Assembly: GCA_004017275.1 (NCBI GenBank) | Contig: SAKE01000014.1 | Location: forward strand, 62,001 to 126,000 | DNA from: Mesorhizobium sp. | GTDB lineage: Bacteria; Pseudomonadota; Alphaproteobacteria; Rhizobiales; Rhizobiaceae | Direction: 5' to 3' | DNA: 64,000 nucleotides | Shown: positions 8,201 to 15,341 of the stretch, one piece after another | Position numbering within the stretch: the stretch's first letter is position 1 | Layout: each line of letters opens with the position of its first letter | Translations under genes and position numbers: made by a program | Notes under the pieces: generated by a model | What the model saw: only the letters and a program-made list of their open reading frames with translations | Told to the model about the DNA's origin: nothing | Database searches by the model: none

Positions 8201-9184
8201 TTGTCCGGCTCCGGCACGGCGGCGCTGAAGGGCTTGCAGGTCGCCGGCGTCAATCCCGATGCGTTCAGCGCGTTCCTCGCCAAGGCGGATGCGATCGGGC
8301 GCGACATCGATGCGGCCAAGACCGACGGCTTTGCGCCAGAAATCGCCGCCGATGGCAGCCTTGCCGCCAAGGATACCGACGTCGCCTTCACGGTTGCCGG
8401 CGGCACGCTGCGGGCGCCGCCGATCAGCCTGGAGAATCCAGCGGCGACCTTGTCGGCCGACATCATGGCAGACCTCAACGCAGCCAAGGTTTCCGCCAAG
8501 GGCGCGATCACCTATCGGCCGGGCGATGAGGCGCTGGTCGGCTCCGAGCCGGTGATGAATTTCACCGCCGAGGGGCCGTTTGGCGCCGTGAAACGAGCGT
8601 TCGACAGCGAGCCGCTGGCGCAATTCCTGACCCAGCGCGCGCTGGAAAAGGAACAGCGGCGCGTCGAGGCGATGCAGGCCGCATTGCTCGAAAAGCAGCG
8701 GCTGCGGCGCGAGGTGCGCTATTACGCGGCGCTGCAGACCGAACGTGAAAACGCCGCCGAGGAATTGCGCAAGCAAGAGGAGGCGGCGCGGCTGAAAGCC
8801 GAAGCTGACGCCAAGGCCAAGGCCGAAGCGGAGGCCCAGGCGAAAGCTGAAGCCGACGCCCAGGCCCAGGCTGAAGCGGACGCAAAGGCGAAGGCCGATG
8901 CCGAAGCGAAAGCCAAAGCCGATGCCGACGCGAAGGCGGCTACCGAAAAGCAGGCCGCCGACGAGGCGGCCAAGGTGCAGGCCGAGCAGGAGCGGCAGAA
9001 GGCGGATGAGGCGATGCGCATTGCTTCGCAGGAAAAGGCAAAGCTCGAGGCCGAACGCAAGGCGGCGCAGCAGGCTCCGAAGGTGGAGCGTGCGCCGCTA
9101 CCGGAGGCCAACGACAATTCGCCGCCGGCCAAGCCGAAATCCAATCCGTTCACGATCGACAATCTGCTGAAGTCGCTGCAGTAG
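5228..9184 (+). CDS. AsmA-family protein with TolA-like C-terminal tail
   Basis: This 1318-residue protein begins with a single membrane anchor (MLARLFVIFGGLFVLVLCAALVVP) followed by YFIDWTGYRAQFEREASAILGRKVTVQGD, the classical AsmA start. A very long periplasmic beta-rich region of AsmA/DUF3971-like repeats extends to about residue 1130. AsmA-like proteins are thought to form hydrophobic grooves that move phospholipids between inner and outer membrane. Unusually, about residues 1137-1285 are an Ala/Lys/Glu-rich coiled coil built from short AKAEAxA repeats, as in TolA, ending in a Pro-rich tail (PPAKPKSNPFTIDNLLKSLQ). The gene is monocistronic, divergent from the DyP gene. Confidence 0.85.
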   Translation: MLARLFVIFGGLFVLVLCAALVVPYFIDWTGYRAQFEREASAILGRKVTVQGDATARLLPFPSVTFSNVAVAGGPNGQPAMTVETFSMDAELAPFLRGEVLIFDMRLVRPKATIDIANNGTVDWAMRPSSPFDLNQISIEKLTVTEGQIELRHAAGGRSHLFSEINSTISAKSLAGPWRMDGTLRLDGLRTAVTASTGKAEGNGQMRLRLKADPDAYPLVIETDGNSGIVNGAAVYSGQFKISNPDKNGADKNSAELRGTDGETVKVSAGKPDPGFRLNGKFSLDHQKLGVDEFRFETGPLDNPYTADGKASVDLGLKPSFAIEANGAQVQFDEAVGAEAGAGLTLDQRIAAFEQALLDMPKPTIPGTVEVKLPAVVAGDTTVRDVHLSAEPVDGGWSVKSLAATLPGRTTLEADGMLVLNVEGHFGFNGSLLLAVAQPSGFAAWLSKDVDEAIRRLPAAGFKAKVDLSQKRQAFSDLELILGKAKFSGRIDSSQPDDAKPSVLMRLEGGELDVDGLAAFASIFVSDKGANRFADRDLDFQIKAGPVSAGGLTADTVDTALRLRDGLLEIDRLSVGGLADASISATGRIKDFPASPTGKLDASVVAVDLKPLIDVAAQHYPDSVVLRGLASRAAAYPELFQDARVDLVASAADNGDGTTGLAVSGQGKAGGSAFSASLSGKGAVDKLLEAPVALTFNAKNPDATALLALYGLPALPLGMLGEASTDIQAKGTLGGGLATRFSLAGDDFKAGFEGAIADTPQGLTAKGKLSLDAADIEPWLMTSGIGLPGMGAGMSASLSAQGDYGNGLLVLDELSGAINEAAVSGDVNVDVKDGVPHLAGALALDELDLDPMAVALFGDSAFLADKDDKGGVWPMTPFSQKSSLPFTADLDLTTAALAAGRFATAYDAAFSLKLDQEGIRVSDLKAKLLGGALSGLFELKNNDGTGLFSGQMKLAGADLATVLPDAGISGISDFSTALSSSGKSVEGMVAALSGSGTAALKGLQVAGVNPDAFSAFLAKADAIGRDIDAAKTDGFAPEIAADGSLAAKDTDVAFTVAGGTLRAPPISLENPAATLSADIMADLNAAKVSAKGAITYRPGDEALVGSEPVMNFTAEGPFGAVKRAFDSEPLAQFLTQRALEKEQRRVEAMQAALLEKQRLRREVRYYAALQTERENAAEELRKQEEAARLKAEADAKAKAEAEAQAKAEADAQAQAEADAKAKADAEAKAKADADAKAATEKQAADEAAKVQAEQERQKADEAMRIASQEKAKLEAERKAAQQAPKVERAPLPEANDNSPPAKPKSNPFTIDNLLKSLQ

Positions 9185-9217
9185 GGCAGTAGGAGAGCCT
9201 TTCCGCCCGAAATCGTT

Positions 9218-10099
9218 TCAAAGCACAAATAATTCGGCACCATCCGCCGCATAGCGGGCGTGGCGAAAATCCCGGATGGTCAAGAGTTTGCCGTCCTGCC
9301 AGGCCAGCAGGATGAAATAGGACGGCCGCGCCGCCGGATCATCGCTGTCACGGACGAGCACTGCTGGCCTGTCTTCGACGAAGCCCGGCACGAAGCGCCA
9401 GTCCTGCACCCGGGAATAATTGCCGAAATAGATACCCACTTCCTTGCGGCCGTTGAGCCGCCTCCTGGCCACCAGTTCCAGCCGCACCTCATCGGCCAGC
9501 ATATCGCGCACCGCGTCGAAATCGCGGGCGTTGAAGCGGTCGATGTAAGCGTCGAGCAGCAGACGTTGTGCGGCGCTCAGTCTCGGAACAGGACGGTCGT
9601 CCGGTTCGTCGGCAAGATCGCGCAGCCGGTGGCGGCCACGGTGCAGCGCCGCCTTGATGGCGGGGATGCTGGTTTCGAGCGTGGCGCTGATTTCCTGCAG
9701 CGAATAGCCCAGAACGTCCATCATGATGACGCTGCTTCGCTGCGCGACGGGAAGGCGCATGAAGGTGTGCAGGCTGGCCGCTGCGGCCTGACGATCGGCG
9801 GTGGGATTGGCCGGGTCGACGATCATGTCCGGGTCCTCATCGAAAAAAGCCTTTTCGCGGGCTCGCCGGCGCAGAAAGTCGAGCGCAGCATTGTGGGCAA
9901 TGCGAAACAGCCAGCCCTCCGGGTTGGCGATAGGACCGGCATCTGGCAGCGCCTCGAACGCCTTGGCCAGGGCTTCCTGCAGCACGTCCTCGCCGTCGAT
10001 GACCGAACCCGTCATGCGGGCGCAGTAGCGATGCAGTGTTGGACGCATTTCGCCGAACAGGCGGTCAAAAGGCTCGCGGATCTCGTCAGGAATGTTCAT
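9218..10099 (-). CDS. ECF sigma factor with C-terminal SnoaL-like domain
   Basis: The 293-residue protein has sigma-70 region 2 at about residues 15-85 (RYCARMTGSVIDGEDVLQEALAKAFE, then NPEGWLFRIAHNAALDFLRRR). Region 4 is at about 105-160 (VAQRSSVIMMDVLGYSLQEISATLETSIPAIKAALHRGRHRLR). A SnoaL/NTF2-like extension occupies about 172-290. This fusion resembles ECF groups in which the C-terminal domain replaces an anti-sigma factor and senses a ligand. It directs RNA polymerase to an unknown regulon. The small monooxygenase-like gene 16 bp upstream is co-transcribed. Confidence 0.85.
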   Translation of the reverse strand: MNIPDEIREPFDRLFGEMRPTLHRYCARMTGSVIDGEDVLQEALAKAFEALPDAGPIANPEGWLFRIAHNAALDFLRRRAREKAFFDEDPDMIVDPANPTADRQAAAASLHTFMRLPVAQRSSVIMMDVLGYSLQEISATLETSIPAIKAALHRGRHRLRDLADEPDDRPVPRLSAAQRLLLDAYIDRFNARDFDAVRDMLADEVRLELVARRRLNGRKEVGIYFGNYSRVQDWRFVPGFVEDRPAVLVRDSDDPAARPSYFILLAWQDGKLLTIRDFRHARYAADGAELFVL

Positions 10100-10115
10100 G
10101 CGCCTCTGTTTGCCG

Positions 10116-10421
10116 CTATTGGTCCAGCATCCGGTAGTGGCCCACCACGGTCATTTCCTCGCGGTGCGGACGCTCGACCACGCGATCCCTGATGCCATTC
10201 TGAAAAGCCTCGAACGCCGCCAGCCCGGTGATGATGTCGGCATGGGCCTCGGTTTCCGTCTCGACCAGATGGACAAAGGTCCCGTCGTCGGACCGCCATG
10301 TCATGTAGCGAACACCTTCCGGCGACTTTTCCCGCAGCTCCTGGAACACGGCCTTGACCAGCCGTTCATTCTCGTCGGTCCGTTCCGGTTTCGTCTTGTA
10401 GCGTATCAGGTGGCGTTTCAT
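10116..10421 (-). CDS. Small dimeric alpha/beta-barrel-like protein in sigma-factor operon
   Basis: The 101-residue product (MKRHLIRYKTKPERTDENERLVKAVFQEL) has the beta-alpha-beta-beta pattern and the size of antibiotic-biosynthesis-monooxygenase/YciI-like single-domain proteins, with a conserved-looking VRYMTWRSDDGTFVHLVE strand pair and a terminal GHYRMLDQ. It precedes the ECF sigma gene by 16 bp, so the two form an operon. It may be a stress enzyme or ligand sensor for that sigma factor. The family assignment comes from pattern only; no catalytic residue can be named. Confidence 0.65.
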   Translation of the reverse strand: MKRHLIRYKTKPERTDENERLVKAVFQELREKSPEGVRYMTWRSDDGTFVHLVETETEAHADIITGLAAFEAFQNGIRDRVVERPHREEMTVVGHYRMLDQ

Positions 10422-10567
10422 CGCGTTTTTCCTCTTGGTGCCCTGCGCTCCGCGGGCCGCTCATGTCCGAGACGTTGTGGCGAAGCCAAAGGATTCGGGA
10501 GGCCGGGAAAATAGTTCGGTGCTGTTCTCGTGCAAGGTCGGGAGCTTTCTGCATGGCTCGAAAGCCT

Positions 10568-10792
10568 TTAGACGCTCGTTCCGCGCTTCGCCCATTCGAG
10601 GACATGGAGCCTCAGCGCCGAGGACAGGTTGGTGTCGCGAGGGCGCGTCTCGTCGACTTCGGCGACAAGAGCGGCGAGCGTCAATTGCCGCGCGGCCGCG
10701 ATCGCGACGAGATCGTCATAGAAAGGTTTTTCGAGCGAGTAGCTGGTGCGGTGGCCGCGAATGGTCACCGAGCGCTTTTCGACCGGGCTCAT
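10568..10792 (-). CDS. Ribbon-helix-helix domain protein
   Basis: The 74-residue protein contains KRSVTIRGHRTSYSLEKPFYDDLVAIAAARQLTLAALVAEVDE, which fits the arylsulfotransferase-adjacent RHH_4 type of ribbon-helix-helix protein: a short strand (TSYSLEKPF) followed by two helices. It ends LRLHVLEWAKR. Such proteins are common in Hyphomicrobiales and are presumed DNA-binding or adaptor proteins. Its ATG overlaps the stop of the DUF4169 gene by four bases (10789-10792), so it is translated as the third gene of the sspB operon. Confidence 0.8.
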   Translation of the reverse strand: MSPVEKRSVTIRGHRTSYSLEKPFYDDLVAIAAARQLTLAALVAEVDETRPRDTNLSSALRLHVLEWAKRGTSV

Positions 10793-10986
10793 TGACGGTC
10801 AGGACCGCCGGGCTTTTCGCGGCGGTGCCCGGCCACGAATTTTTCGCTCTTGTCGGCGGTCAGGCGGTCGCGTTCCTTTTCGGCCCTGGAGCGGCCGTGC
10901 AGGGCGCGGTTCTGTTCGGCGGCACGCATTTTCTCGTCCCGCGCCTTCTGCTTGCGGGCCTGGCGAAGGTTGACGATGTCGGCCAT
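10789..10986 (-). CDS. DUF4169 family protein
   Basis: This 65-residue, very basic and highly charged protein begins MADIVNLRQARKQKARDEKMRAAEQNRALHGRSRAEKERDRL, the typical DUF4169 pattern: an NLRxARK motif followed by an Arg/Lys/Glu-rich helix. It is probably a single extended helix or intrinsically disordered; its function is unknown. It is second in the operon sspB-DUF4169-RHH, nine bases after sspB and overlapping the RHH gene. Confidence 0.85.
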   Translation of the reverse strand: MADIVNLRQARKQKARDEKMRAAEQNRALHGRSRAEKERDRLTADKSEKFVAGHRREKPGGPDRQ

Positions 10987-10995
10987 GCCGCCGGC

Positions 10996-11535
10996 CTATT
11001 TCTTGCGGAAGGCGTCGAGCGAGACCACTTCGGCGCCCTTGGCGGCAGCGTCCGACGCTGCGGGGTTCTTCTCCGCCTCGGCGGCGGCTGTCTTCTTCTC
11101 GGCCTTCGGCTTTTTCTCGGAGACGATGGTCAGCGGCTCGGACGTTGGTGCCGCCGGTTCCTCGGCTGCGGCGCCGTCCGTCTTGACGTCGAATTCGAGT
11201 TCGAAATTGACCGAGGGATCATAGAAGCCGCGTACGGCCGAGAACGGGATTTCGAGTTTCTCCGGCACGTCGGAGAAGGACAGGCCGACCTCGAAGCCGG
11301 TGTCGGTCACCTTCAGGTCCCAATACTGGAACTGAATGACGATGGTCATCTGCTCGGGATAGCGCTCGCGCAGCCGCGAAGACACGCGCACGCCCGGCGC
11401 ACCGGTCAGGAAGGTGATGAAGAAGTGGTGGTTGCCGGGGAGGCCGGTGCGCGCGACCTCGGCCAGGACCTTGCGCATGACGCCGCGCAACGCCTCCTGG
11501 GCCAGAATGTCGTAGCGGATGTGGTCGTCGGCCAT
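10996..11535 (-). CDS. sspB: SspB family ClpXP proteolysis adaptor
   Basis: The 179-residue protein matches alphaproteobacterial SspB. An N-terminal helix (IRYDILAQEALRGVMRKVLAEVA) is followed by the substrate-binding barrel (GNHHFFITFLTGAPGVRVSSRLRERYPEQMTIVIQFQYWDLKV) to about residue 120. An acidic/Ala-rich flexible linker then leads to the ClpX-binding C-terminal motif (VVSLDAFRKK). SspB captures ssrA-tagged proteins and delivers them to ClpXP. The matching tag is encoded by ssrA 2.6 kb away in this window. It heads a three-gene operon. Confidence 0.9.
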   Translation of the reverse strand: MADDHIRYDILAQEALRGVMRKVLAEVARTGLPGNHHFFITFLTGAPGVRVSSRLRERYPEQMTIVIQFQYWDLKVTDTGFEVGLSFSDVPEKLEIPFSAVRGFYDPSVNFELEFDVKTDGAAAEEPAAPTSEPLTIVSEKKPKAEKKTAAAEAEKNPAASDAAAKGAEVVSLDAFRKK

Positions 11536-11653
11536 GTGGCGGTCGGGTTCCGTTGAATCGTCCGCATAGCTGTAATCAAGCTTGAGCGCGGCGTAAACCG
11601 CATATAGACCGCCGCCGCACCGAGACGAGGACTATTGCCGACGATTTGATCGC

Positions 11654-12343
11654 TCAGGCGCCGGCGAGGGCGCTTTGCTTTTCGGCCGATGCCGCGGAGC
11701 GGCGCTTGCCGAAGGCGCGCAGAAAGGTGCGCACGCCATTGGTCGCGGATTGCAACACTTCATCCTCGCGTAGCGAACCGCCCAGCATGAAGGTGGTCTG
11801 CAGTTCGGCATTGACCAGACCAAGGAACTGGCGTGCCGCTACGTCCGGGTCCTCGATCGTCAGGTAGCCGCCATAGGCGAGGCGGGCGAATCGAGCGGCG
11901 ATTGCCGGCCATGTCCTGCCAGGACCCTGTTCGCGCCATTCGGCAAACAGTTCGGGATAGCGCTCGCCCTCGGTCTGGATCAGCTTGCGCAGGAATTTTC
12001 CGTCGCGGTTGCAGATGCAGTTCTGGTTCAGGCGCAAGGCAAAGCCGATCAGGTCTGCTTCGAGATCCCCTGGCTGATCGGGGAAGGTGGCAATGGTGGC
12101 GAAGATGCCGGCATTGCAGCGTTCGGTCAGATCACGGACCACCGCGACGAACAGTTTCTCCTTGTCGCCATGATGGTTGTAGATGGTCTGCCGCGAGACG
12201 CCGGCTTCGGCCGCGATCAGGTCGATGTTGGCGCCGGCGAAACCTTCGCGGCAAAATACGGCAGCTGCTGAATCGACGATAGAGAGGCGCTTGGCCTCAT
12301 GGCCGCGTGGCGGGAAAATGTCAGGAGAAACGTGCAGCTTCAT
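11654..12343 (-). CDS. TetR/AcrR-family repressor of adjacent MFS pump
   Basis: The 229-residue protein has an N-terminal TetR HTH at about residues 19-65 (RLSIVDSAAAVFCREGFAGANIDLIAAEAGVSRQTIYNHHGDKEKLF). Its C-terminal ligand domain resembles the AefR/TetR_C type (RFARLAYGGYLTIEDPDVAARQFLGLVN). It is divergent from a Bcr/CflA-type MFS transporter, and a perfect palindrome lies between them, so it most likely represses the pump and itself until a toxic ligand binds. The start ATG lies about seven bases after a good -10 element, which implies a leaderless mRNA. Confidence 0.9.
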   Translation of the reverse strand: MKLHVSPDIFPPRGHEAKRLSIVDSAAAVFCREGFAGANIDLIAAEAGVSRQTIYNHHGDKEKLFVAVVRDLTERCNAGIFATIATFPDQPGDLEADLIGFALRLNQNCICNRDGKFLRKLIQTEGERYPELFAEWREQGPGRTWPAIAARFARLAYGGYLTIEDPDVAARQFLGLVNAELQTTFMLGGSLREDEVLQSATNGVRTFLRAFGKRRSAASAEKQSALAGA

Positions 12344-12344
12344 G

Positions 12345-12392
12345 AAAAACTATATAGAGGTGATTGACGATTTAGACAAGAGTGTCTAAATT
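12345..12392. promoter_or_regulatory. Divergent promoters with TetR operator
   Basis: A perfect inverted repeat, ATTTAGACA-AGAG-TGTCTAAAT, spans 12370-12391. Rightward, TTGACG (12364-12369) and TAAATT (12387-12392) are separated by 17 bp, so the operator fills the promoter of the MFS gene. Leftward, TTGTCT and TATATA are also 17 bp apart, with TATATA ending seven bases before the TetR ATG. One operator therefore blocks both promoters. Confidence 0.8.
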
Positions 12393-12530
12393 TGTGGACA
12401 TAAGACAAAGAGATTTCGCTCGGCGAGACGAATGGAATTCGCTCTTGGAGTGTCGGAATCCCATGGGATGGAACGCCCTAGGTTAGACGTCGCCCGGCGG
12501 CGGCAACCAGATTTGAAAGTAGCCTCTATC

Positions 12531-13736
12531 ATGAGTCCCAAATTCCTCCGCATCGCGGTCGTGCTCGGCTTGTTGTCCGCTATCGGCCCGTTCGCCATCG
12601 ACATGTATCTTCCCGCACTGCCGTCGATCGGTGCGGATCTGCATGCCGGCACCGCTGCCGTGCAGATGAGCCTGTTGATTTTCTTCCTGTCGATGGGTTT
12701 TGGCCAGATCGTCGTCGGGCCGATCTCCGACATGGTGGGCCGCAAGCTGCCGCTCTATGGCGGCCTCGCGCTGTTCATGGTCGGCGGCATCGGTTCGGCA
12801 ATGGCGCCGACCATCGAATGGCTGATCGCTTTCCGCTTCCTGCAAGGGCTTGGCGCTAGCGCCGGCATGGCCGTTCCGCGCGCCATCGTGCGCGACCTGC
12901 ATACCGGCAACGAGGCCGCCAAGCTGATGTCCTTGCTGATGCTGGTGTTTTCGGTGTCGCCGATCCTGGCGCCGCTGACCGGCAGCCAGATCATCGAGAA
13001 TTTCGGCTGGCGCGCCGTGTTCTGGACGGTGACGGGCGCGGCATTGCTGGCCACCATCCTGCTGGCGACCTCGCTCAAGGAGACGCGGCCGGTGGCGGAT
13101 CGCGCCGGATCCTCCTTCGGCACCGCGCTGTCGGGCTATCGCTTCCTGATGGGCGACCGTAATTTCCTCGGTCTGACGGCGATCGCCGGCTTCGGTATTG
13201 CGAGCTTCTTCGTCTATCTGTCGAGCTCGTCGTTCATCCTGATCGACCATTACGGCCTGTCGCCTTCGGTCTACAGCGTGTTCTTCTCGATCAATGCGGT
13301 CGCCTTCATCGGCATGTCGCAGATGACGGGGCTGCTGGCCGAGCGCTTCGGGCTGCGGCGCGTGGTGCGCGTCGCAGTGACCGGCTATGCGACGACGATG
13401 GTGGTGCTGTTCGCTGTGATGGCGACCGGCATCGACCGGCTCGACGTGATGGCGGCCCTGCTGTTCGTCGGCTACGGCTTTCTCGGCCTGGTCATCCCGA
13501 CCACGTCGGTGCTGGCCATGGAAGAGCATGGCGAGATCGCCGGCACGGCTTCGGCGCTGATGGGCACGCTGCATTTCGCCATCGGCGCACTCGCCATGGG
13601 TGTCGCCGGCGTGTTCTTCGACGGTACGCCGCTGCCGATGGTGGCCGGCATCACGCTGTGCGCGGTGATCTCGTTCACGCTGGCCAAAGTCACGCTTGGC
13701 CGCTCGCGTGAAGCGGTCGAAGCGCTGGCCGAGTAG
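12531..13736 (+). CDS. Bcr/CflA-type multidrug efflux MFS transporter
   Basis: The ATG at 12531 gives a 401-residue protein (MSPKFLRIAVVLGLLSAIGPFAIDMYLPALPSIGADL). This is the hallmark N-terminus of the DHA1/Bcr-CflA drug exporters, with the helix-1 motif FAIDMYLPALP and the loop 2-3 motif GPISDMVGRKLPL. About twelve hydrophobic helices follow. A longer frame from 12432 adds residues lacking homology pattern. It exports antibiotics or other toxic compounds by proton antiport and is controlled by the divergent TetR gene. A terminator follows the stop. Confidence 0.9.
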   Translation: MSPKFLRIAVVLGLLSAIGPFAIDMYLPALPSIGADLHAGTAAVQMSLLIFFLSMGFGQIVVGPISDMVGRKLPLYGGLALFMVGGIGSAMAPTIEWLIAFRFLQGLGASAGMAVPRAIVRDLHTGNEAAKLMSLLMLVFSVSPILAPLTGSQIIENFGWRAVFWTVTGAALLATILLATSLKETRPVADRAGSSFGTALSGYRFLMGDRNFLGLTAIAGFGIASFFVYLSSSSFILIDHYGLSPSVYSVFFSINAVAFIGMSQMTGLLAERFGLRRVVRVAVTGYATTMVVLFAVMATGIDRLDVMAALLFVGYGFLGLVIPTTSVLAMEEHGEIAGTASALMGTLHFAIGALAMGVAGVFFDGTPLPMVAGITLCAVISFTLAKVTLGRSREAVEALAE

Positions 13737-13753
13737 GCAACCACAGACAAACG

Positions 13754-13781
13754 AAAAGGCCGGGTTCGTCCCGGCCTTTTT
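13754..13781. terminator. Bidirectional intrinsic terminator
   Basis: AAAAGGCCGGG and CCCGGCCTTTT form a perfect 11-bp stem with a five-base loop, followed by T residues on both strands. It ends the MFS transcript and, in reverse, the transcript through the ATPase gene fragment and ssrA. Confidence 0.85.
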
Positions 13782-14127
13782 CATACCAATCCTGCCTCGG
13801 CCAGCACGAAGCGCAACCGCTCCTCGACCGGCGCCAAAGGCAGCGGGACGAGTTCGTAGCCCAGTTCCGTGCAGACGCCGACCAGCGCATGGTGGGTACG
13901 TTCGGCCTCATCGAACGTCTGCTTGCGCTCCTCATCCTGCGCAAAAATATCCGGCCAAAGCGGCGCGACGAAGACGCGAGGGTTGTAGCGGAAGCGCCTG
14001 GCGGCGGCGTTGGCGTGTTCGGGAATCGGCAGGCCGCTCAGCCTGAGATAGCCAAGCGTGTCCGGAACGCCGCGATCGAGAAAAACAGGACGCCCGGTCT
14101 GTTCTTGCGCAATCTGATACGAGCGGG
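13781..14127 (-). pseudogene. 3' fragment of an AAA_28-type ATPase gene
   Basis: On the minus strand, in frame to a TGA at 13781-13783, the sequence encodes AQEQTGRPVFLDRGVPD, then YLRLSGLPIPEHANAAARRFRYNPRVFVAPLWPDIFAQDEERKQTFDEAERTHHALV and an ending VEERLRFVLAEAGLV. This matches the C-terminal half of a family of about 180-residue predicted ATPases/kinases. The N-terminal half with its Walker A (GGPGSGKS-like) is absent. The homology begins within about 10 bases of the 3' end of ssrA and no start codon serves it. It is a truncated remnant joined to the tmRNA gene by deletion or by element loss. Confidence 0.75.
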
Positions 14128-14133
14128 AGAAGT

Positions 14134-14451
14134 GGAGGTTTCTGTTGCCAGGTACCTCCGAACCCCGCCTAGAAGTGCGAACCTCTAGGGCTTGATTTGA
14201 AGCTATCGCACCGCTTACGCGGCGAGACGTGCTTCCGCATAGTTGTCATTTGCAACTACAGGTTTAGCCCGATGACGGTGGTACCATGCCGGGCAAAAGT
14301 ACGATCTTTACACCTTCGTCGATCCTATTTCGCCCCCAGCAAAAACCGCTCTGTTCTCAGCGGCGGCTTTTGGTGGAGGCGCCGGGTACCGCCCCCGGGT
14401 CCGAACGGCTTATTTCATCGCCCATTTATCGCCATAGTCGGTCAAGCCGAC
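14134..14451 (-). ncRNA. ssrA: Circularly permuted two-piece tmRNA
   Basis: On the minus strand the acceptor piece comes first and ends in an encoded CCA at 14373-14371, after CGCCTCC and discriminator A. The coding piece starts at 14337 with GGGGGCG, which pairs with CGCCTCC in a seven-bp acceptor stem carrying a G.U at the third pair, the alanine identity element. It continues with AATAGGATCGACG, as in all tmRNA 5' ends. The tag frame reads ANDNYAEARLAA and stop at 14254-14216. Two hairpins follow (the second with arms 14154-14159 and 14134-14139), marking the likely 3' end. The T-loop, GGCGGTA, is atypical. The acceptor 5' end (about 14451) is placed from a TATATT at 14463-14458. tmRNA rescues stalled ribosomes and tags nascent chains for ClpXP. 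Confidence 0.92.
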
Positions 14452-14660
14452 AAACCGAATATAGGGGGCCGTCGCAGGAAATGAAAGGCCGCAATGGCAC
14501 TTTGTCCCTGTGTCAAAACCGCATCTCCACAGGGTTGACTTGGGCGCGGTCTCAACCGAAGCTTGCCAAGGTGAGGAGCTATCGATCTAGCGCACAGGTT
14601 GCAGCAGCGCGCCACAGCCCTCATCGATCGGATCCGTGGCGCCGACGAGGGGAATTTTTG
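14452..14660. other. Intergenic region between ssrA and DUF2853 gene
   Basis: It contains the ssrA promoter region on the minus strand and must contain the promoter of the DUF2853 gene. A TTGACT at 14533-14538 is a possible -35 on the plus strand, without a convincing -10. No ORF with coding character is visible. Confidence 0.4.
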
Positions 14661-14972
14661 ATGGCCGATTATCTTGCAGACGTGAAGAAATACGACACCG
14701 GCGCCAGTGCGGATGCGGTCGAAAAGATCGTCAAGCACCTGGGCATCGCGCTCAGGAACCGCGATTCCTCGCTGGTATCCTGCACCGACCCGAAGGAGCT
14801 CGGGCGTGTCAGGGACAACTGGGTCGCCAAGAAACTCGGCATCAGCGACGCAGCGAAAGCCGATGCATCGATCGAGAAGACCTGCAAGGCAATGGCCGCC
14901 GACAACACCAAGAGCCGGGTGACTTTTTATTATCTGGTCGCGAAGGATCTGGGCAAGCTCGGTTCCCTCTGA
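14661..14972 (+). CDS. DUF2853 family protein
   Basis: The ATG at 14661, preceded by GAGGGGA, gives a 103-residue protein (MADYLADVKKYDTGASADAVEKIVKHLGIALRNRDSSLVSCTDPKELGRVRDNWVAKKLG) ending VTFYYLVAKDLGKLGSL. This is the typical small helical DUF2853 fold found in alphaproteobacteria and Bacteroidetes; no function is known. Longer in-frame starts upstream run antisense through ssrA and are rejected. It stands alone. Confidence 0.85.
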   Translation: MADYLADVKKYDTGASADAVEKIVKHLGIALRNRDSSLVSCTDPKELGRVRDNWVAKKLGISDAAKADASIEKTCKAMAADNTKSRVTFYYLVAKDLGKLGSL

Positions 14973-15050
14973 GGCGCCATACCTCAGTTGTGAAGATCGA
15001 TGCTGCGAGCAACCGCTTCAGGGTTTGAATCGGCAGTTCATCTGGCGTCA

Positions 15051-15233
15051 GCGCTGCCCCTCACCAGCCTACCGGCATCCTCTCCCCGTATAGTGACGGG
15101 GAGAGGGGCGCTGTCGCCGGCGGTTTCGCCAATGACCAACGTCCCAAAAAGGGCGCCGGCATTTAGCGGCCAGCCTCTTTCTCTCCGTCACTATACGGGA
15201 AGAAATGCCCGGCAGGGCAATGAGGGGCGGCGC
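15051..15233. repeat. Long palindromic intergenic repeat, copy B
   Basis: This is the second copy of the element at 1322-1500: arms 15051-15108 and 15177-15233, each with the CTCCCCGTATAGTGACGGGGAG-type hairpin (partly decayed in the right arm) and GCCCCTCA blocks at the ends. The spacers of the two copies differ, as expected if only the arms are under constraint or copies spread by their ends. Confidence 0.85.
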
Positions 15234-15341
15234 AAACGCTGGGAAGAATGGTGATGCAAGCAACGCTTGCACCGTTTTTGCTGTGTTCGGCCGCCTGTCC
15301 GTCGGCTATAATTGCCGGATAACCGAATCGAGCCGGAACCG

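Noticed and set aside
8800..8940. Tandem DNA repeats as a possible CRISPR or satellite
   Set aside because: They encode the Ala/Lys/Glu coiled coil in frame within the AsmA-like gene.
12483..13784. Minus-strand 433-codon open frame across the MFS gene
   Set aside because: Antisense to a recognised transporter; Gln/Arg/His-rich sequence without domain pattern.
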